A DNA stretch of 64,000 nt from Paenibacillus soyae (GTDB lineage Bacteria > Bacillota > Bacilli > Paenibacillales > Paenibacillaceae), in NCBI RefSeq assembly GCF_024623455.1, contig NZ_JANIPJ010000001.1:248001-312000 (forward strand), in the 5' to 3' direction. The translations under genes were made by a program, and so were the position numbers. Below are positions 1 to 9,017 of this stretch, piece after piece; the stretch's first letter is position 1, and each line of letters begins with the position of its first letter. The notes under the pieces were generated by a model, which was given only the letters and a program-made list of their open reading frames with translations, ran no database searches and was not told the DNA's origin.

Positions 1-1
1 G

Positions 2-271
2 GCGCCGGAGATCACGCGCTTTATCTTGCCAGGAGGTAGCGCCGTCTCGTCCGCGCTTCACGTCTGCAGGACCGTCTGCCGCAGAGCGGAGCGCCGCGTT
101 GTTACGCTGGCCCGTGAGCATGCGATTAACGAGGATGTGCTGATCTATATCAATCGGTTGTCCGACTTCTTCTTCGCGGCGGCTCGAGTGGCGAACGCGA
201 AGCTTGCGGTGCCGGATACGGAATACGTCAGAAGCGGAGAAGTGTTCCGCAAGCGGAAGAACCAATCGTAA
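2..271 (+). CDS. PduO-type cob(I)alamin adenosyltransferase, C-terminal part
   Basis: The reading frame is open from base 2 and ends with TAA at 269-271, so the 5' part lies outside the window. About 89 residues are visible. They carry the conserved C-terminal helix of the PduO family, with FILPGGS followed by LHVCRTVCRRAERRVV and the late motif YINRLSDFFF. The enzyme transfers the adenosyl group of ATP to cob(I)alamin to make coenzyme B12 in the cytoplasm. The next gene starts 14 bases after the stop, so the two are probably cotranscribed. Family assignment rests on these motifs; the active-site N-terminus is not visible. Confidence 0.88.
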   Translation, partial: APEITRFILPGGSAVSSALHVCRTVCRRAERRVVTLAREHAINEDVLIYINRLSDFFFAAARVANAKLAVPDTEYVRSGEVFRKRKNQS

Positions 272-284
272 GGTGGCGGAGCCC

Positions 285-1256
285 GTGGACATCAACGAAA
301 TGTATTATCCGCCGCTTACCGTCGAAGTGACGGTAGAAGACGCAGGCAAAGACGTCAGGAAAGTGCTAGAGCGCCGGCTTGGCGTATCAAGGAAGCTGCT
401 GTCGCAGGTGAAGCTGACCGAGCACGGGCTGACCGTGAACGAGCAACGCGTATATACGACGGCGAAGGTAGCAGCGGGAGACGTCATCCGGCTCCGGATG
501 GAGAGGGAGGAGTCGGACGATATTTTGCCGCAGCCGATGCCGCTCGATATCGTCTATGAAGACGAGCATCTGCTCATCGTGAATAAGCCGGCCGGCATGA
601 TCGTGCATCCGACGCATGGCCATTATACGGGGACGCTGGCGAACGGCGTCGTTCATCATTGGCGGGAGAAGGGGGAGAAGGTCCGCTTTCGGCCGATCCA
701 CCGGCTCGACGAAGAAACGTCGGGACTCGTCGCCATCGCGAAAACCGGCTACGTGCACCAGCAATTGTCGGAGCAGCTCCAAGCAGGACAGGTGACGAAG
801 CTGTACCGCGCTTACGTTTACGGGGTGCCGGCCCAGTTGGAAGGCGTCGTCAACGAGCCGATCGACCGGGACAAGGAGCAGCCGCATCTTCGCGTCGTGA
901 CGCCGGACGGTTATCCTTCCGTCACCAAGTACGAAGTGATCGACAGCTTCGAAGGCGCAGGCGGTAAATGCGCCGCTTCCGTCAAGCTGAAGCTCGAGAC
1001 GGGTCGTACGCATCAGATCCGCGTTCATATGAAGCACATCGGCAGTCCGCTTATCGGCGACAAAATGTACGGTCCTGGCGAGAGCGGCGAAGCCGCATGG
1101 GAAGCAGCCGTCGGCCGTCAGGCGTTGCACGCGGAGACGCTCGGCTTCACGCATCCCATGACCAAGACGAGAATGGAATGGGTCGCGGCTTTGCCACCGG
1201 AGCTGGAGGAGCTCGAACGATTGCTGCGTGGCGGGCTGGAGAAGGAGCAACAGTAG
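285..1256 (+). CDS. RluA-family pseudouridine synthase
   Basis: A 323-residue protein converting uridine to pseudouridine in rRNA or tRNA. The catalytic motif HRLDEETSG is present with the catalytic Asp near residue 142, preceded by the family motif VNKPAGMIVHPT, and the late motif ETGRTHQIRVH closes the catalytic domain. The first ~65 residues look like an S4-type RNA-binding extension. I chose GTG at 285 because AAGGTGG lies 9 bases upstream; an in-frame ATG at 300 is the alternative. An upstream in-frame start at 204 would overlap the previous gene and has no ribosome binding site. Length is normal for the RluC/RluD group; the RNA target cannot be told from sequence. Confidence 0.92.
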   Translation: MDINEMYYPPLTVEVTVEDAGKDVRKVLERRLGVSRKLLSQVKLTEHGLTVNEQRVYTTAKVAAGDVIRLRMEREESDDILPQPMPLDIVYEDEHLLIVNKPAGMIVHPTHGHYTGTLANGVVHHWREKGEKVRFRPIHRLDEETSGLVAIAKTGYVHQQLSEQLQAGQVTKLYRAYVYGVPAQLEGVVNEPIDRDKEQPHLRVVTPDGYPSVTKYEVIDSFEGAGGKCAASVKLKLETGRTHQIRVHMKHIGSPLIGDKMYGPGESGEAAWEAAVGRQALHAETLGFTHPMTKTRMEWVAALPPELEELERLLRGGLEKEQQ

Positions 1257-1295
1257 TTTTTTTGCAACAGTAGAAAGGGGTTAACGTGAATTACG

Positions 1296-1667
1296 ATGGG
1301 GAATAAAGTAACCATAATCGAATATCCGAAATGCAGCACCTGCAAAGCGGCGATCAAATCGCTGAAGGCCAAAGGCAACGAGGTTACGACAAGAGATATC
1401 GTAAACGATACGCCTACGGCCAAAGAATTGAAAGAGCTTCTCGAGATCAGCGGCATGGATATCAAAAAGCTGTTCAACACGTCGGGCGAGGTTTATCGCG
1501 AGCTAGGCCTGAAGGACAAGCTTGCCTCGATGTCCGAGAAAGAGAAGCTAAACCTTCTGTCCCAGCATGGCATGCTGATCAAACGGCCGATCGTAACAGA
1601 CGGCAAACAAGTGACCGTAGGGTACAAAGAAGATCTGTACGAGCAAGCATGGGGCGGCCATGAGTAA
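1296..1667 (+). CDS. ArsC/Spx-family thioredoxin-fold protein (YusI-like)
   Basis: A 123-residue protein of the arsenate reductase-like family. It has a CSTC motif at residues 13-16 (first Cys 13), followed by a helix rich in Lys, and the later block with MLIKRPIV that is typical of ArsC and Spx relatives. Spx itself has CxxC near residues 10-13 and binds RNA polymerase; this protein is nearer in form to the small enzymatic or orphan branch (YusI-like), but I cannot separate the two with certainty. The stop overlaps the start of the next gene by 8 bases, so the two are translationally coupled. Confidence 0.85.
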   Translation: MGNKVTIIEYPKCSTCKAAIKSLKAKGNEVTTRDIVNDTPTAKELKELLEISGMDIKKLFNTSGEVYRELGLKDKLASMSEKEKLNLLSQHGMLIKRPIVTDGKQVTVGYKEDLYEQAWGGHE

Positions 1668-2892
1668 CGCGCCGGAGAAAGCCAAGTCCTGGAGATCGCG
1701 CAGGCTGTCGGAGCTGGGTTCCTCCATCTTTGCCGAGGTTGCGGCATGGAAGCGGGCGGCAGCGGCGGGCGGCGTCGACATGATCGATTTAGGCATTGGC
1801 AGCCCGGATCAGCCGCCGGCCGAAGCTGTTCGCGAAGCGCTTGCGGCCGCGGCGCTCCGCAAGGATACATACGCATATCCCGCTACAAAAAGCGGCATGC
1901 CGTTCAAGGAAGCCGCGGCAGCTTGGATGAAATTCCGGTTCGGGGTCGAAGCGGATCCTTCGGACGAAATCGTCACGCTGCTCGGCTCGCAGGATGGCCT
2001 TGCCCATCTGGCGATGGCGATCTGCGATCCCGGCGATGCGGCTTTGCTGCCGGATCCGGGGTATCCGATCTACTCCGCTTCGCTTGCGCTCGCTGGTGTG
2101 GAACCGATTCTCATGCCGCTTCGGGCGGAGAATGGCTACATGCCTGACCTGGAGGCGATCGACAACGAGACTTGGCGGAGAGCGAAGTTTATTTTGGTCA
2201 ATTACCCGAACAATCCATTGTCGGCGGTTGCCGATCTGGCATTTTTCGAGAAGCTGCTGGCCAAAGCGCGAGAGCATGGGGTGCTGGTCGTGCATGACCT
2301 CGCTTATTCCGAGATGGGCTTCGACGGCAGTGAACCGCCGAGCATTCTGCAGGTGCAGGGAGCGAAAGGCCAAGCCGTCGAGTTCCATTCGATGTCCAAA
2401 AGCTTTAACATGGCAGGCTGCCGTTTAGGCTTTCTCGTCGGTAACTCTGAAGCGGTAGGGGCTTTAAGAGAATTGAAAGCGAATATCGATTACGGGGCGT
2501 TCGATCCCGTGCAGGAGGCCGCGATTGTCGCTCTGAACGAAGCGATGTCGAATCCTGCATATGAACGAGCGGGCGAATTGTACGAAAGAAGAAGAGACGC
2601 ATTCGTTGACGCGCTTCATGCCGAAGGCTGGAAGGTGGACAAGCCTTCCGCGACCATGTTCGTATGGGCGAGACTTCCGGACATGACTTGGGACTTAGGG
2701 CAGCCATGGACCTCCAGGACCATTTCCCAGGAAATGCTGAAAACAACGGGCGTCGTCGTTGTACCTGGTGAGGCATTCGGTGTGGAGGGTCAAGGATATG
2801 TCCGGATTGCGCTCGTCGAGTCGGAAGAGAGACTTCTGGAAGCTGCGGCACGAATTGGACGCTTCATCCGCGGCGAGCATGTGATAAAATGA
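1660..2892 (+). CDS. Class I/II PLP-dependent aminotransferase
   Basis: A 410-residue fold-type I aminotransferase of the LL-diaminopimelate aminotransferase-like/PatA group. The PLP lysine is Lys247 in SMSKSFNMAGCRLGF, the NYPNNPL motif supplies the Asn contacting PLP, and GSQDGLAHL is the N-terminal phosphate-binding region. Its substrate is not clear; aromatic, alanine or diaminopimelate-like amino donors are all possible for this branch. It overlaps the end of the ArsC-like gene by 8 bases, so both probably form one transcript with the RluA-type gene. No cofactor residue appears to be missing. Confidence 0.9.
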   Translation: MSNAPEKAKSWRSRRLSELGSSIFAEVAAWKRAAAAGGVDMIDLGIGSPDQPPAEAVREALAAAALRKDTYAYPATKSGMPFKEAAAAWMKFRFGVEADPSDEIVTLLGSQDGLAHLAMAICDPGDAALLPDPGYPIYSASLALAGVEPILMPLRAENGYMPDLEAIDNETWRRAKFILVNYPNNPLSAVADLAFFEKLLAKAREHGVLVVHDLAYSEMGFDGSEPPSILQVQGAKGQAVEFHSMSKSFNMAGCRLGFLVGNSEAVGALRELKANIDYGAFDPVQEAAIVALNEAMSNPAYERAGELYERRRDAFVDALHAEGWKVDKPSATMFVWARLPDMTWDLGQPWTSRTISQEMLKTTGVVVVPGEAFGVEGQGYVRIALVESEERLLEAAARIGRFIRGEHVIK

Positions 2893-2930
2893 TTGTAGGA
2901 AATTAGGGAATAGATTGGAGCGGATCGAAG

Positions 2931-3797
2931 ATGAGTGAACAAAGACTGTTGTTGGTCGACGGCATGGCCATATTGTTCCGGGCGTACTTCGCGACCTCGT
3001 TTACGGGCAGCATCAGAAGGACTAGCTCCGGCTTGCCGGTGAACGCGGTTCACGGGTTTGTCCGGTATTTTATGGATGCGGTGCAGAAGTTTGATCCGAC
3101 GCACGTGATCTGCTGCTGGGATCTGGGAAGCAAGACGTTCCGAACCGAGCAATATGACGGCTACAAATCAAACCGGCCGGATGCGCCGGAGGATCTCATT
3201 CCGCAATTCGAGCTGGTGAAGGAAGTCGTCGCTAGCTTCAACGTGCCGAATCTGGGCATCGAGGGATTCGAAGCGGATGATTGCATCGGCACGCTGTCCG
3301 CGATGTTCAAGGACCAGGCCGACATCGTGATTGTGACGGGCGACCATGACATGCTGCAGCTGGTGGACGACCGCGTGTCGGTTGCCATCATGAAGAAGGG
3401 CATCGGCAACTACATGGTGTACACGCCGGTTAGCCTGATGGAGGAGCGCCAGCTGACGCCGGCGCAAATTATCGACCTGAAAGGCTTGATGGGCGATACG
3501 AGCGACAACTATCCCGGCGTGAAAGGCATCGGCGAAAAGACGGCGCTGAAGCTCATCCTGGAGCATGGCTCGATCGATGGTCTGCTTGCGAATCTCGACA
3601 GCGTCTCCAAGACGATCCGGGCGAAAATCGAAGCGGATCTGGACATGCTGCACTTGTCCCGCGACCTGGCGACGATTCGCCGGGATGCCCCGCTCGAGGC
3701 GGAGCTAGCGAATTGCGGATGGCGTTACGAGCGTCATATGGTGCTCAGCAAGTTCGAGGAGCTCGAGTTCAAAAGCTTGGTTTCGCTGATCAGCTAG
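2931..3797 (+). CDS. Stand-alone 5'-3' exonuclease (FEN/PolA 5' domain family)
   Basis: A 288-residue homologue of the 5' nuclease domain of DNA polymerase I, found as a separate protein in many Bacillales (YpcP-like). It shows the metal-binding acidic blocks LLVDGMAILFRAYF, EADDCIG and TGDHDMLQL, then GDTSDNYPGVKGIGEKTA, which is the helix-3-turn-helix DNA-binding element. It would remove RNA primers or flap strands. GATCGAAG-ATG has only a moderate ribosome binding site (GGAGCGG about 9 bases upstream). A clear intrinsic terminator follows. Confidence 0.92.
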   Translation: MSEQRLLLVDGMAILFRAYFATSFTGSIRRTSSGLPVNAVHGFVRYFMDAVQKFDPTHVICCWDLGSKTFRTEQYDGYKSNRPDAPEDLIPQFELVKEVVASFNVPNLGIEGFEADDCIGTLSAMFKDQADIVIVTGDHDMLQLVDDRVSVAIMKKGIGNYMVYTPVSLMEERQLTPAQIIDLKGLMGDTSDNYPGVKGIGEKTALKLILEHGSIDGLLANLDSVSKTIRAKIEADLDMLHLSRDLATIRRDAPLEAELANCGWRYERHMVLSKFEELEFKSLVSLIS

Positions 3798-3819
3798 CGT
3801 CACTCATCAACCGAATTGG

Positions 3820-3853
3820 AACCGTCCGCATACGATGCGGCGGTTCTTTTTTT
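3820..3853 (+). terminator. Rho-independent terminator after the exonuclease gene
   Basis: AACCGtCCGCA pairs with TGCGGCGGTT across a short loop, with one bulged base, and is followed by seven T. It ends the housekeeping operon. Confidence 0.85.
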
Positions 3854-3965
3854 CAGCCGGCCAGACTCTCGTACGAATTTTTACGCAAACTTATCGTTTA
3901 TTTCATATGAGCTTTACATACGTTTCGTACACTATCCGTACACCAGTCTGGAGGGGGAATGATTC

Positions 3966-4610
3966 ATGGGTATCCATTATTACTTTCGCTCTTTAAATGA
4001 ATTGGAACGGATCATTCGCTGTCCCGGCAAGTTCAAATTCGAAGAACACAGCGTGGCCGCGCATTCGTGGAAGGTCGTGCAATACGCGAAGACGCTTGCC
4101 GATATCGAGGAGAGGAACGGCGTCGCGATCGATTGGAAGAAGCTGTACGAAATAACGAGCAGCCATGATTACGGCGAAATTTTTATCGGGGACATAAAAA
4201 CGCCGGTCAAACATTCGTCGCCCGAATTGCGTAAGCTGATTCAGCAGGTGGAAGAAGGAATGGTCTACAACTTCATCGAGGAGCATATTCCCGACGAGTT
4301 CAAGGCGATCTTCCACAATCAGCTCCGGGAAGGCAAAGACGATTCCGTGGAAGGGCTCATTCTGGAAGTCGCGGATAAGATGGACCAGGTGTATGAGGCA
4401 TTCGCAGAGCTCCGGCGAGGCAATACGGAGAAGGAATTTATCAAAATGTATCGCGACGCGCTGGTGAAAATCAAAAACATCAAGCTGCATTGCGTCCACT
4501 ATTTTTTGAGTCAGATCCTGCCTGATATGGTGAACGACGAGATCGTTGCAACCGTAGACATCCGGCGAATTACGGACGAGGCACTCGGGATTGACCGATC
4601 GGCCTCATAA
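3966..4610 (+). CDS. HD-domain phosphohydrolase (YfbR-like)
   Basis: A 214-residue protein with the metal-binding pattern of HD phosphohydrolases: His28/His33 in EEHSVAAHS, the His67-Asp68 pair in SSHDYGEI, and a later acidic block in LEVADKMDQVYEA that supplies the last Asp. The closest known type is the YfbR family of 5'-deoxynucleotidases, which dephosphorylate dNMPs in the cytoplasm. Substrate is inferred from family only. The start is supported by GGAGGGGG 6-13 bases upstream. It stands alone between two terminators, so it has its own promoter in the 110 bases upstream; I could not pick a convincing one. Confidence 0.82.
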   Translation: MGIHYYFRSLNELERIIRCPGKFKFEEHSVAAHSWKVVQYAKTLADIEERNGVAIDWKKLYEITSSHDYGEIFIGDIKTPVKHSSPELRKLIQQVEEGMVYNFIEEHIPDEFKAIFHNQLREGKDDSVEGLILEVADKMDQVYEAFAELRRGNTEKEFIKMYRDALVKIKNIKLHCVHYFLSQILPDMVNDEIVATVDIRRITDEALGIDRSAS

Positions 4611-4627
4611 CGAATCGAACGCGAGCG

Positions 4628-4675
4628 AAGCTGTACCTTACCGGTCATACAGGCCGGACAAAGGCAGCTTTTTTT
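4628..4675 (+). terminator. Rho-independent terminator after the HD-domain gene
   Basis: An interrupted stem with matching blocks AAGCTG, CCTT and CCGG on the left and CCGG, AAGG and CAGCTT on the right, followed by a run of T. Confidence 0.7.
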
Positions 4676-4780
4676 GCTATTTGTGCCTGTTGCCTCGGTT
4701 CTTGAAGCTGGAATGTTATCGATTTAGGCAAAATGTACATCGAGGTTCAAATTGTCCATATGAATATCCCTTTTGTTTCA

Positions 4781-4790
4781 TGCTACTATA
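4781..4790 (+). promoter_or_regulatory. Candidate extended -10 promoter element
   Basis: TGCTACTATA fits an extended -10 (TGn-TATAAT type) about 37 bases before the chosen start of the AraC regulator gene. No good -35 lies at the usual distance, which is tolerated in extended -10 promoters. Confidence 0.4.
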
Positions 4791-4825
4791 GAAGTTGTAC
4801 ATGGGAATGGGTGGGAGGGAGCGTC

Positions 4826-7108
4826 TTGCGGTGGACATGGGGAAGCTTTACGCGAAGCGTCGCGTTTCGGTGGATCGTTTCTTATTCGGTTATTTTGTTC
4901 ATTCCGGTCCTATTAAGCATCTTCATATATAGTCAAACGAGAGATATCGTCGAGAACGAAATCAAGAGAGCGAGCAGCGCGATGCTCCAGCAGGTACGAT
5001 ACATTGTAGACGGGGAGCTGCAGCAGACGGAAAGCCTAGCAGCGCAGCTTATGATCAACACGGATGTCCTCAAACTGCTAGAGAAAACCTCCACGGATTC
5101 TGAAAACGCTTACCTTGTCTATCGGATGAAGCAGGAGTTTAATAAGCAACTGTCCTCCAACGACTTTATAAAAGGGATATACGTGTTCTCGAGCGCGCAG
5201 GGGGCGGTGCTGTCGAGCGAGACGTATGTTGAGGAGCGGATGTTCTTTGAAATGAAGCATCATACGGAGTCGTTCGCTTACGAGGACTGGCTTGGACTCA
5301 TGAAGGAACGGCAGCCGGGAAAATACGTCATGCTGCCGGTCGAGCTTCAAGGCAAACGCACGATGACGCCGTCGTATATCCGATCGTTCCCGGAGCAAGC
5401 AGGCGGAGGCTCTTCGGGAACGCTTCTATTCCCCCTGAATGCCGAGAAGATCAAAGCCATGCTCGAAAATATCGATTGGGTGGAGCAGGGACAAGTGTTC
5501 ATCATGGATTCGAACAATCAAATTTTGTTCCGGAGCAGCGGTGATGCCGCGGAATCATTATCGGTATTCCCCGATTGGAACGATCGAGGAACCGGCACGT
5601 TCACCGATACGATAGAGGGAGTCGAGTCGACGATCACGCTGGAGTCCTCCGATACGACGGGCTGGAAGTACGTCAGCGTCTTCCCAACCGATGTCTTCTG
5701 GGAGCGCACCCGCGCGATCCAGACGATGAACCTGCTCGGACTGGTTGCGTGCATGGTGATAGGCGGCATGGTCATTTACTATTTTTCCCGCAAAAATTAT
5801 AATCCCGTCAAACAATTGATGAGCGTGTTCTCCCGGGGCCCGCAGGAGGTCAGAGGGGCGGATTTGGACGAATATTCGTTTATTCGCAACAGTGTGCTCG
5901 AGACGATCCGCGAGCGTGACGACATCAACAATAAGCACGTTCAGCAGCTGAAGGTGCTGCAGAATTACTATTTAGGGAGGCTGCTCAAAGGCCAAGCCGA
6001 CCGGAGCATGCCGCTTGCGGAAATGGCGAAGACGCATCATTTGGCCTGGACATCGGACCGGTTCGCGGTGCTATTGTTCTATATCGAGAGCGATGGCGTC
6101 GATGAAGCCGTTTTGTCGTTGTCCCCGTTCATCGTGTCCAATATCATGACGGATGTTGTGAAAGACCGCTTGCCGCTTCATTTCACGGATGTGGACGGAA
6201 CGCTGGCGGCGGTCGTAAACGTGGATCCGGAGCGGGAGCATTCGTGGAAGGACGATATCGAGGATGCCCTTGCGCAAGCTTCCGAATTCATTTCGGCTCG
6301 TTACGACCTCCGGTTCACGATGTCGGGGAGCGAGCTCCAAACCGGAATCCACGGCATTCATCAGGCCTTCCTTCAATCGCTCGAGGCGCAGGAATACCGA
6401 ATGGTGCTCGGCGAAGAGATGTTAATCTGGTACGGGGACGTTCAACCAAGCGGAAGCGGCTACTTCTTTACGGTGAACGATCAGATGATCCTGATCAATT
6501 TTCTGAAGGCGGACGAATTCGAAAAAGCGAAGCAGATGGTCGACCGTGTCGCGCATCAAGCGTTCCAAAGCCAAGCCTCGCTGGAAATCGCGAAGTTCGT
6601 TCTGCTTGACGTCGCAACGACGCTGATTAAGACGATTCCGGAGCAGGAGCAGTCCGGCATCGCCTGGGATGAATGGCGTCCGCTCAAGAGACTGCTCGGA
6701 TGCGCGACGAAAGCGGATTTCCACCGAGAGCTGCTCGACATTCTGGAGCGGGTTGTCGCTGTTCTCCGCTGCAAGCCAACCGTTCAGACAAGCGTCGGAA
6801 TCGGCGACAAAGTACTCGAATACGTGAGCGAGCATTACAATGACAAAAATTTAAGCGTCTCGCTGATCGGCGATCATTTCCGTTTGTCGCCGCAATACGT
6901 GTCGCGGTTGTTCCGCGAGCAGACGGGGCAAGGGCTGCACGATTATATTAGCCAAACCCGCGTCGAAGCGGCCAAGAAGCTGCTGCTGGAAGGCACGAGC
7001 ATCGACGAGACGGCGGGCCAGGTCGGATTCGCGAGCGGTCATGCCTTCATCCGGGTTTTCAAGAAATACGAAGGCATTACGCCCGGCAAATACAAGACCA
7101 TTCAGTGA
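4826..7108 (+). CDS. Membrane-anchored AraC-family transcriptional regulator
   Basis: A protein of about 760 residues combining a sensor like that of YesM kinases with a DNA-binding domain. A transmembrane helix at about residues 13-33 and another at about 301-323 enclose an extracytoplasmic ligand-binding region (probable Cache type). A cytoplasmic linker follows, then two AraC helix-turn-helix units in the last ~100 residues with SPQYVSRLFREQTG and the terminal block IDETAGQVGFASGHAF. Such proteins sense an external sugar and activate neighbouring transporter genes. I chose TTG 4826 because GGGAGGGA lies 6 bases upstream and the protein then starts just before the first helix; GTG 4811 is possible. 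It precedes a solute-binding protein gene by 14 bases. Confidence 0.85.
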   Translation: MRWTWGSFTRSVAFRWIVSYSVILFIPVLLSIFIYSQTRDIVENEIKRASSAMLQQVRYIVDGELQQTESLAAQLMINTDVLKLLEKTSTDSENAYLVYRMKQEFNKQLSSNDFIKGIYVFSSAQGAVLSSETYVEERMFFEMKHHTESFAYEDWLGLMKERQPGKYVMLPVELQGKRTMTPSYIRSFPEQAGGGSSGTLLFPLNAEKIKAMLENIDWVEQGQVFIMDSNNQILFRSSGDAAESLSVFPDWNDRGTGTFTDTIEGVESTITLESSDTTGWKYVSVFPTDVFWERTRAIQTMNLLGLVACMVIGGMVIYYFSRKNYNPVKQLMSVFSRGPQEVRGADLDEYSFIRNSVLETIRERDDINNKHVQQLKVLQNYYLGRLLKGQADRSMPLAEMAKTHHLAWTSDRFAVLLFYIESDGVDEAVLSLSPFIVSNIMTDVVKDRLPLHFTDVDGTLAAVVNVDPEREHSWKDDIEDALAQASEFISARYDLRFTMSGSELQTGIHGIHQAFLQSLEAQEYRMVLGEEMLIWYGDVQPSGSGYFFTVNDQMILINFLKADEFEKAKQMVDRVAHQAFQSQASLEIAKFVLLDVATTLIKTIPEQEQSGIAWDEWRPLKRLLGCATKADFHRELLDILERVVAVLRCKPTVQTSVGIGDKVLEYVSEHYNDKNLSVSLIGDHFRLSPQYVSRLFREQTGQGLHDYISQTRVEAAKKLLLEGTSIDETAGQVGFASGHAFIRVFKKYEGITPGKYKTIQ

Positions 7109-7122
7109 GTGAGGAGGCAGTC

Positions 7123-8748
7123 ATGGAAATTAAATCGCGCGGATGGTTTGGCAAAAACGTTGTCGTCGTGATCACATTCGCTATGGTTCTGTCGGGATGC
7201 CTCGGTGGGGACGGTCCTCGCGAGCGCTCAGCCGAGAGCCTGCCCTATGAGCCTGTAAGTCCCGCAGCTTCTGAGTTAGCCGCGGAAGGCGAGCCTTTCC
7301 GATATCCGATGGATGGGAAGCCGACGCTTACGCTCATGACGGAGTTTCCTGACATGGGGCTGCCGAACCGAGGGCCGATCGATCAAGAGTACGAGAAGAG
7401 AACGGGTATCGCCATCCGACATCTCGGTGGCGTACCGATGTCGGACAATAAGTTCGATTATTTGCTCGCATCGGGCAATTTACCGGACATTTTCCTGAAC
7501 AATTGGCTGGAGTTTCCCGGAGGGCCCGAGAAAGCGATCGAGCAAGGCTACATTCTGCCGCTTAATGACGTGATCGAGCGGTATGCGCCGAACCTGAAAC
7601 GCGTGCTGAAGGAGAATCCGGACATCGACAAAATGGTGAAAACGGATAGCGGCGTTTACTATGCGTTCCCATTCATTCGATCGGAGCAGGGCCGCATCTA
7701 CGGCGGGCCGATCGTGCGCAAGGATTGGCTAGACGAGTTGGGCTTGCCCGTCCCGAGGACAATCGAAGATTGGTATGTGATGTTGAAGGCGTTCAAAGAA
7801 AAAAAAGGGGCAGCCGCGCCGCTGACGCTGCGCACCTTGTTCTTGGGCGAGAGGACGGCTGGCTTCGCCGGTGCGTTCGGGGTCATGGGCAATTTCTACG
7901 TCGAGGATGGCAAGGTGAAATACGGCTACATGGAGCCGGGCTACCGCGATTATCTGGCCACCATGAGCCAGTGGTACAAGGAAGGCTTGCTCGACAGGGA
8001 TTATGCCGTGCTGGACCTGGAATCGGTCGACAAGAAGATGACTTCCGGCGCGAGCGGGGCTACGATCGGCTGGCAATCCTATATCGAAAAATATATGCTT
8101 GTTGCGCAGCCGGACGATTCTTCCGCCGTATACGCGGCCGCCCCGTATCCTACCCTTCGCCAAGGAGAGACGCCTAAATTCGGCCAGCTCGACAATGCCT
8201 ATGCAGGCACGAGCTCGGCCGCGATCAAAGCGACGACGAAGCAATTGGAGGCGGCGGTCCGCTGGCTGGATTATGGCTACTCCGACGAAGGGAACATGCT
8301 GAACACGTTCGGGATCGAAGGGGTAACCTACACGATGGAGAACGGCGAGCCGTCTTACACAGACCTTGTTATCGCCAATCCGGATGGTCTCTCCAGCGAC
8401 CAAGTCATGCTTCAGTACGCGCATCAGACGAACTTCCCGATGATTCAGCGCGACGCCAATCTGGAATGGAAATACGAGGAGACGAACGCTGCCCTGGACG
8501 TATGGAAGGAGACGGAGCACGAGAAGTACCTTCTGCCGCCGATTACGCCGACGGCCGAGGAATCGGGCGAACTGTCCGCTCTGATGAGTGAGATTAGCGA
8601 ATACGTGAAGGACGCGGAGCTGCGAATTGTCCTCGGCATCGATCCAATCGAGGCCTACGACGAAATGGTGAAAGAATTGAAGACCCTTGGCATCGACAGA
8701 GTGCTGGAATTAAAACAGGCGGCCTATGAACGCTACTTAGAAAGATGA
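7123..8748 (+). CDS. Extracellular solute-binding lipoprotein (Lpl family)
   Basis: A 541-residue sugar-binding lipoprotein of the large type found with Lpl/YtcP transporters. The signal peptide ends in LSGC, so Cys26 is the lipidated residue, followed by an acidic low-complexity linker. The fold is that of family 1 solute-binding proteins, with a typical C-terminal block rich in PTAEESGELSALM. ATG 7123 is preceded by GAGGAGG at 5 bases; an upstream GTG at 7105 overlaps the previous stop and has no separate site. It is in one unit with the AraC regulator and is cut from the permease genes by a terminator and a 500-base leader. It may act with the permeases at 9281-11104, or give signals to the regulator. 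Confidence 0.9.
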   Translation: MEIKSRGWFGKNVVVVITFAMVLSGCLGGDGPRERSAESLPYEPVSPAASELAAEGEPFRYPMDGKPTLTLMTEFPDMGLPNRGPIDQEYEKRTGIAIRHLGGVPMSDNKFDYLLASGNLPDIFLNNWLEFPGGPEKAIEQGYILPLNDVIERYAPNLKRVLKENPDIDKMVKTDSGVYYAFPFIRSEQGRIYGGPIVRKDWLDELGLPVPRTIEDWYVMLKAFKEKKGAAAPLTLRTLFLGERTAGFAGAFGVMGNFYVEDGKVKYGYMEPGYRDYLATMSQWYKEGLLDRDYAVLDLESVDKKMTSGASGATIGWQSYIEKYMLVAQPDDSSAVYAAAPYPTLRQGETPKFGQLDNAYAGTSSAAIKATTKQLEAAVRWLDYGYSDEGNMLNTFGIEGVTYTMENGEPSYTDLVIANPDGLSSDQVMLQYAHQTNFPMIQRDANLEWKYEETNAALDVWKETEHEKYLLPPITPTAEESGELSALMSEISEYVKDAELRIVLGIDPIEAYDEMVKELKTLGIDRVLELKQAAYERYLER

Positions 8749-8774
8749 CCTCCGGAAGCGGAGGTCTTTTTTTA
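8747..8774 (+). terminator. Rho-independent terminator
   Basis: GACCTCCG and CGGAGGTC form a perfect 8-base-pair stem with a GAAG loop, followed by eight T. The stem starts inside the stop codon of the solute-binding protein gene. Confidence 0.92.
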
Positions 8775-8806
8775 TTGAAGAATCGTACGCGGCAAAGCGG
8801 TTGCCT

Positions 8807-8825
8807 CACTCTCCCGTCGGCTCAG
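8807..8825 (+). repeat. Leader motif copy 1
   Basis: CACTCTCCCGTCGGCTCAG. It is followed by TTGAGG, which can pair back onto CTCAG. Confidence 0.6.
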
Positions 8826-8870
8826 TTGAGGATGTACACAGTGTGAATGTGGTTATGGAGAACCTTGATG

Positions 8871-8889
8871 CACTCTCCCTTCAGTTCAG
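8871..8889 (+). repeat. Leader motif copy 2
   Basis: CACTCTCCCTTCAGTTCAG, starting 64 bases after copy 1. Its 3' part can form the small hairpin CTTCA...TGAAG. Confidence 0.6.
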
Positions 8890-8912
8890 GTGAAGAAGGT
8901 AACCTCTCGATG

Positions 8913-8930
8913 AACTCTCCCGTCACTCAG
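8913..8930 (+). repeat. Leader motif copy 3
   Basis: AACTCTCCCGTCACTCAG, starting 42 bases after copy 2 and one base shorter. Confidence 0.55.
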
Positions 8931-8998
8931 GTTACTGTCTTTATTTCTTTACTTTGCAGCCCCCATAAAAAGTTTTTGGATAGATTCCATTGTCCTTC

Positions 8999-9017
8999 CT
9001 GAGCTAAGGGGAGAGTG
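8999..9017 (-). repeat. Leader motif copy 4, inverted
   Basis: The plus strand reads CTGAGCTAAGGGGAGAGTG, which is the reverse complement of CACTCTCCCCTTAGCTCAG. It can therefore pair with any one of copies 1-3 in an RNA. Confidence 0.6.

Noticed and set aside
387..1250. 287-codon antisense frame over the pseudouridine synthase gene
   Set aside because: The sense frame carries complete family motifs; the antisense product has none.
8807..8935. Possible glycine-type riboswitch
   Set aside because: Some short strings look alike, but the conserved core of that riboswitch and its tandem layout are missing on both strands, and the downstream gene is a sugar permease.
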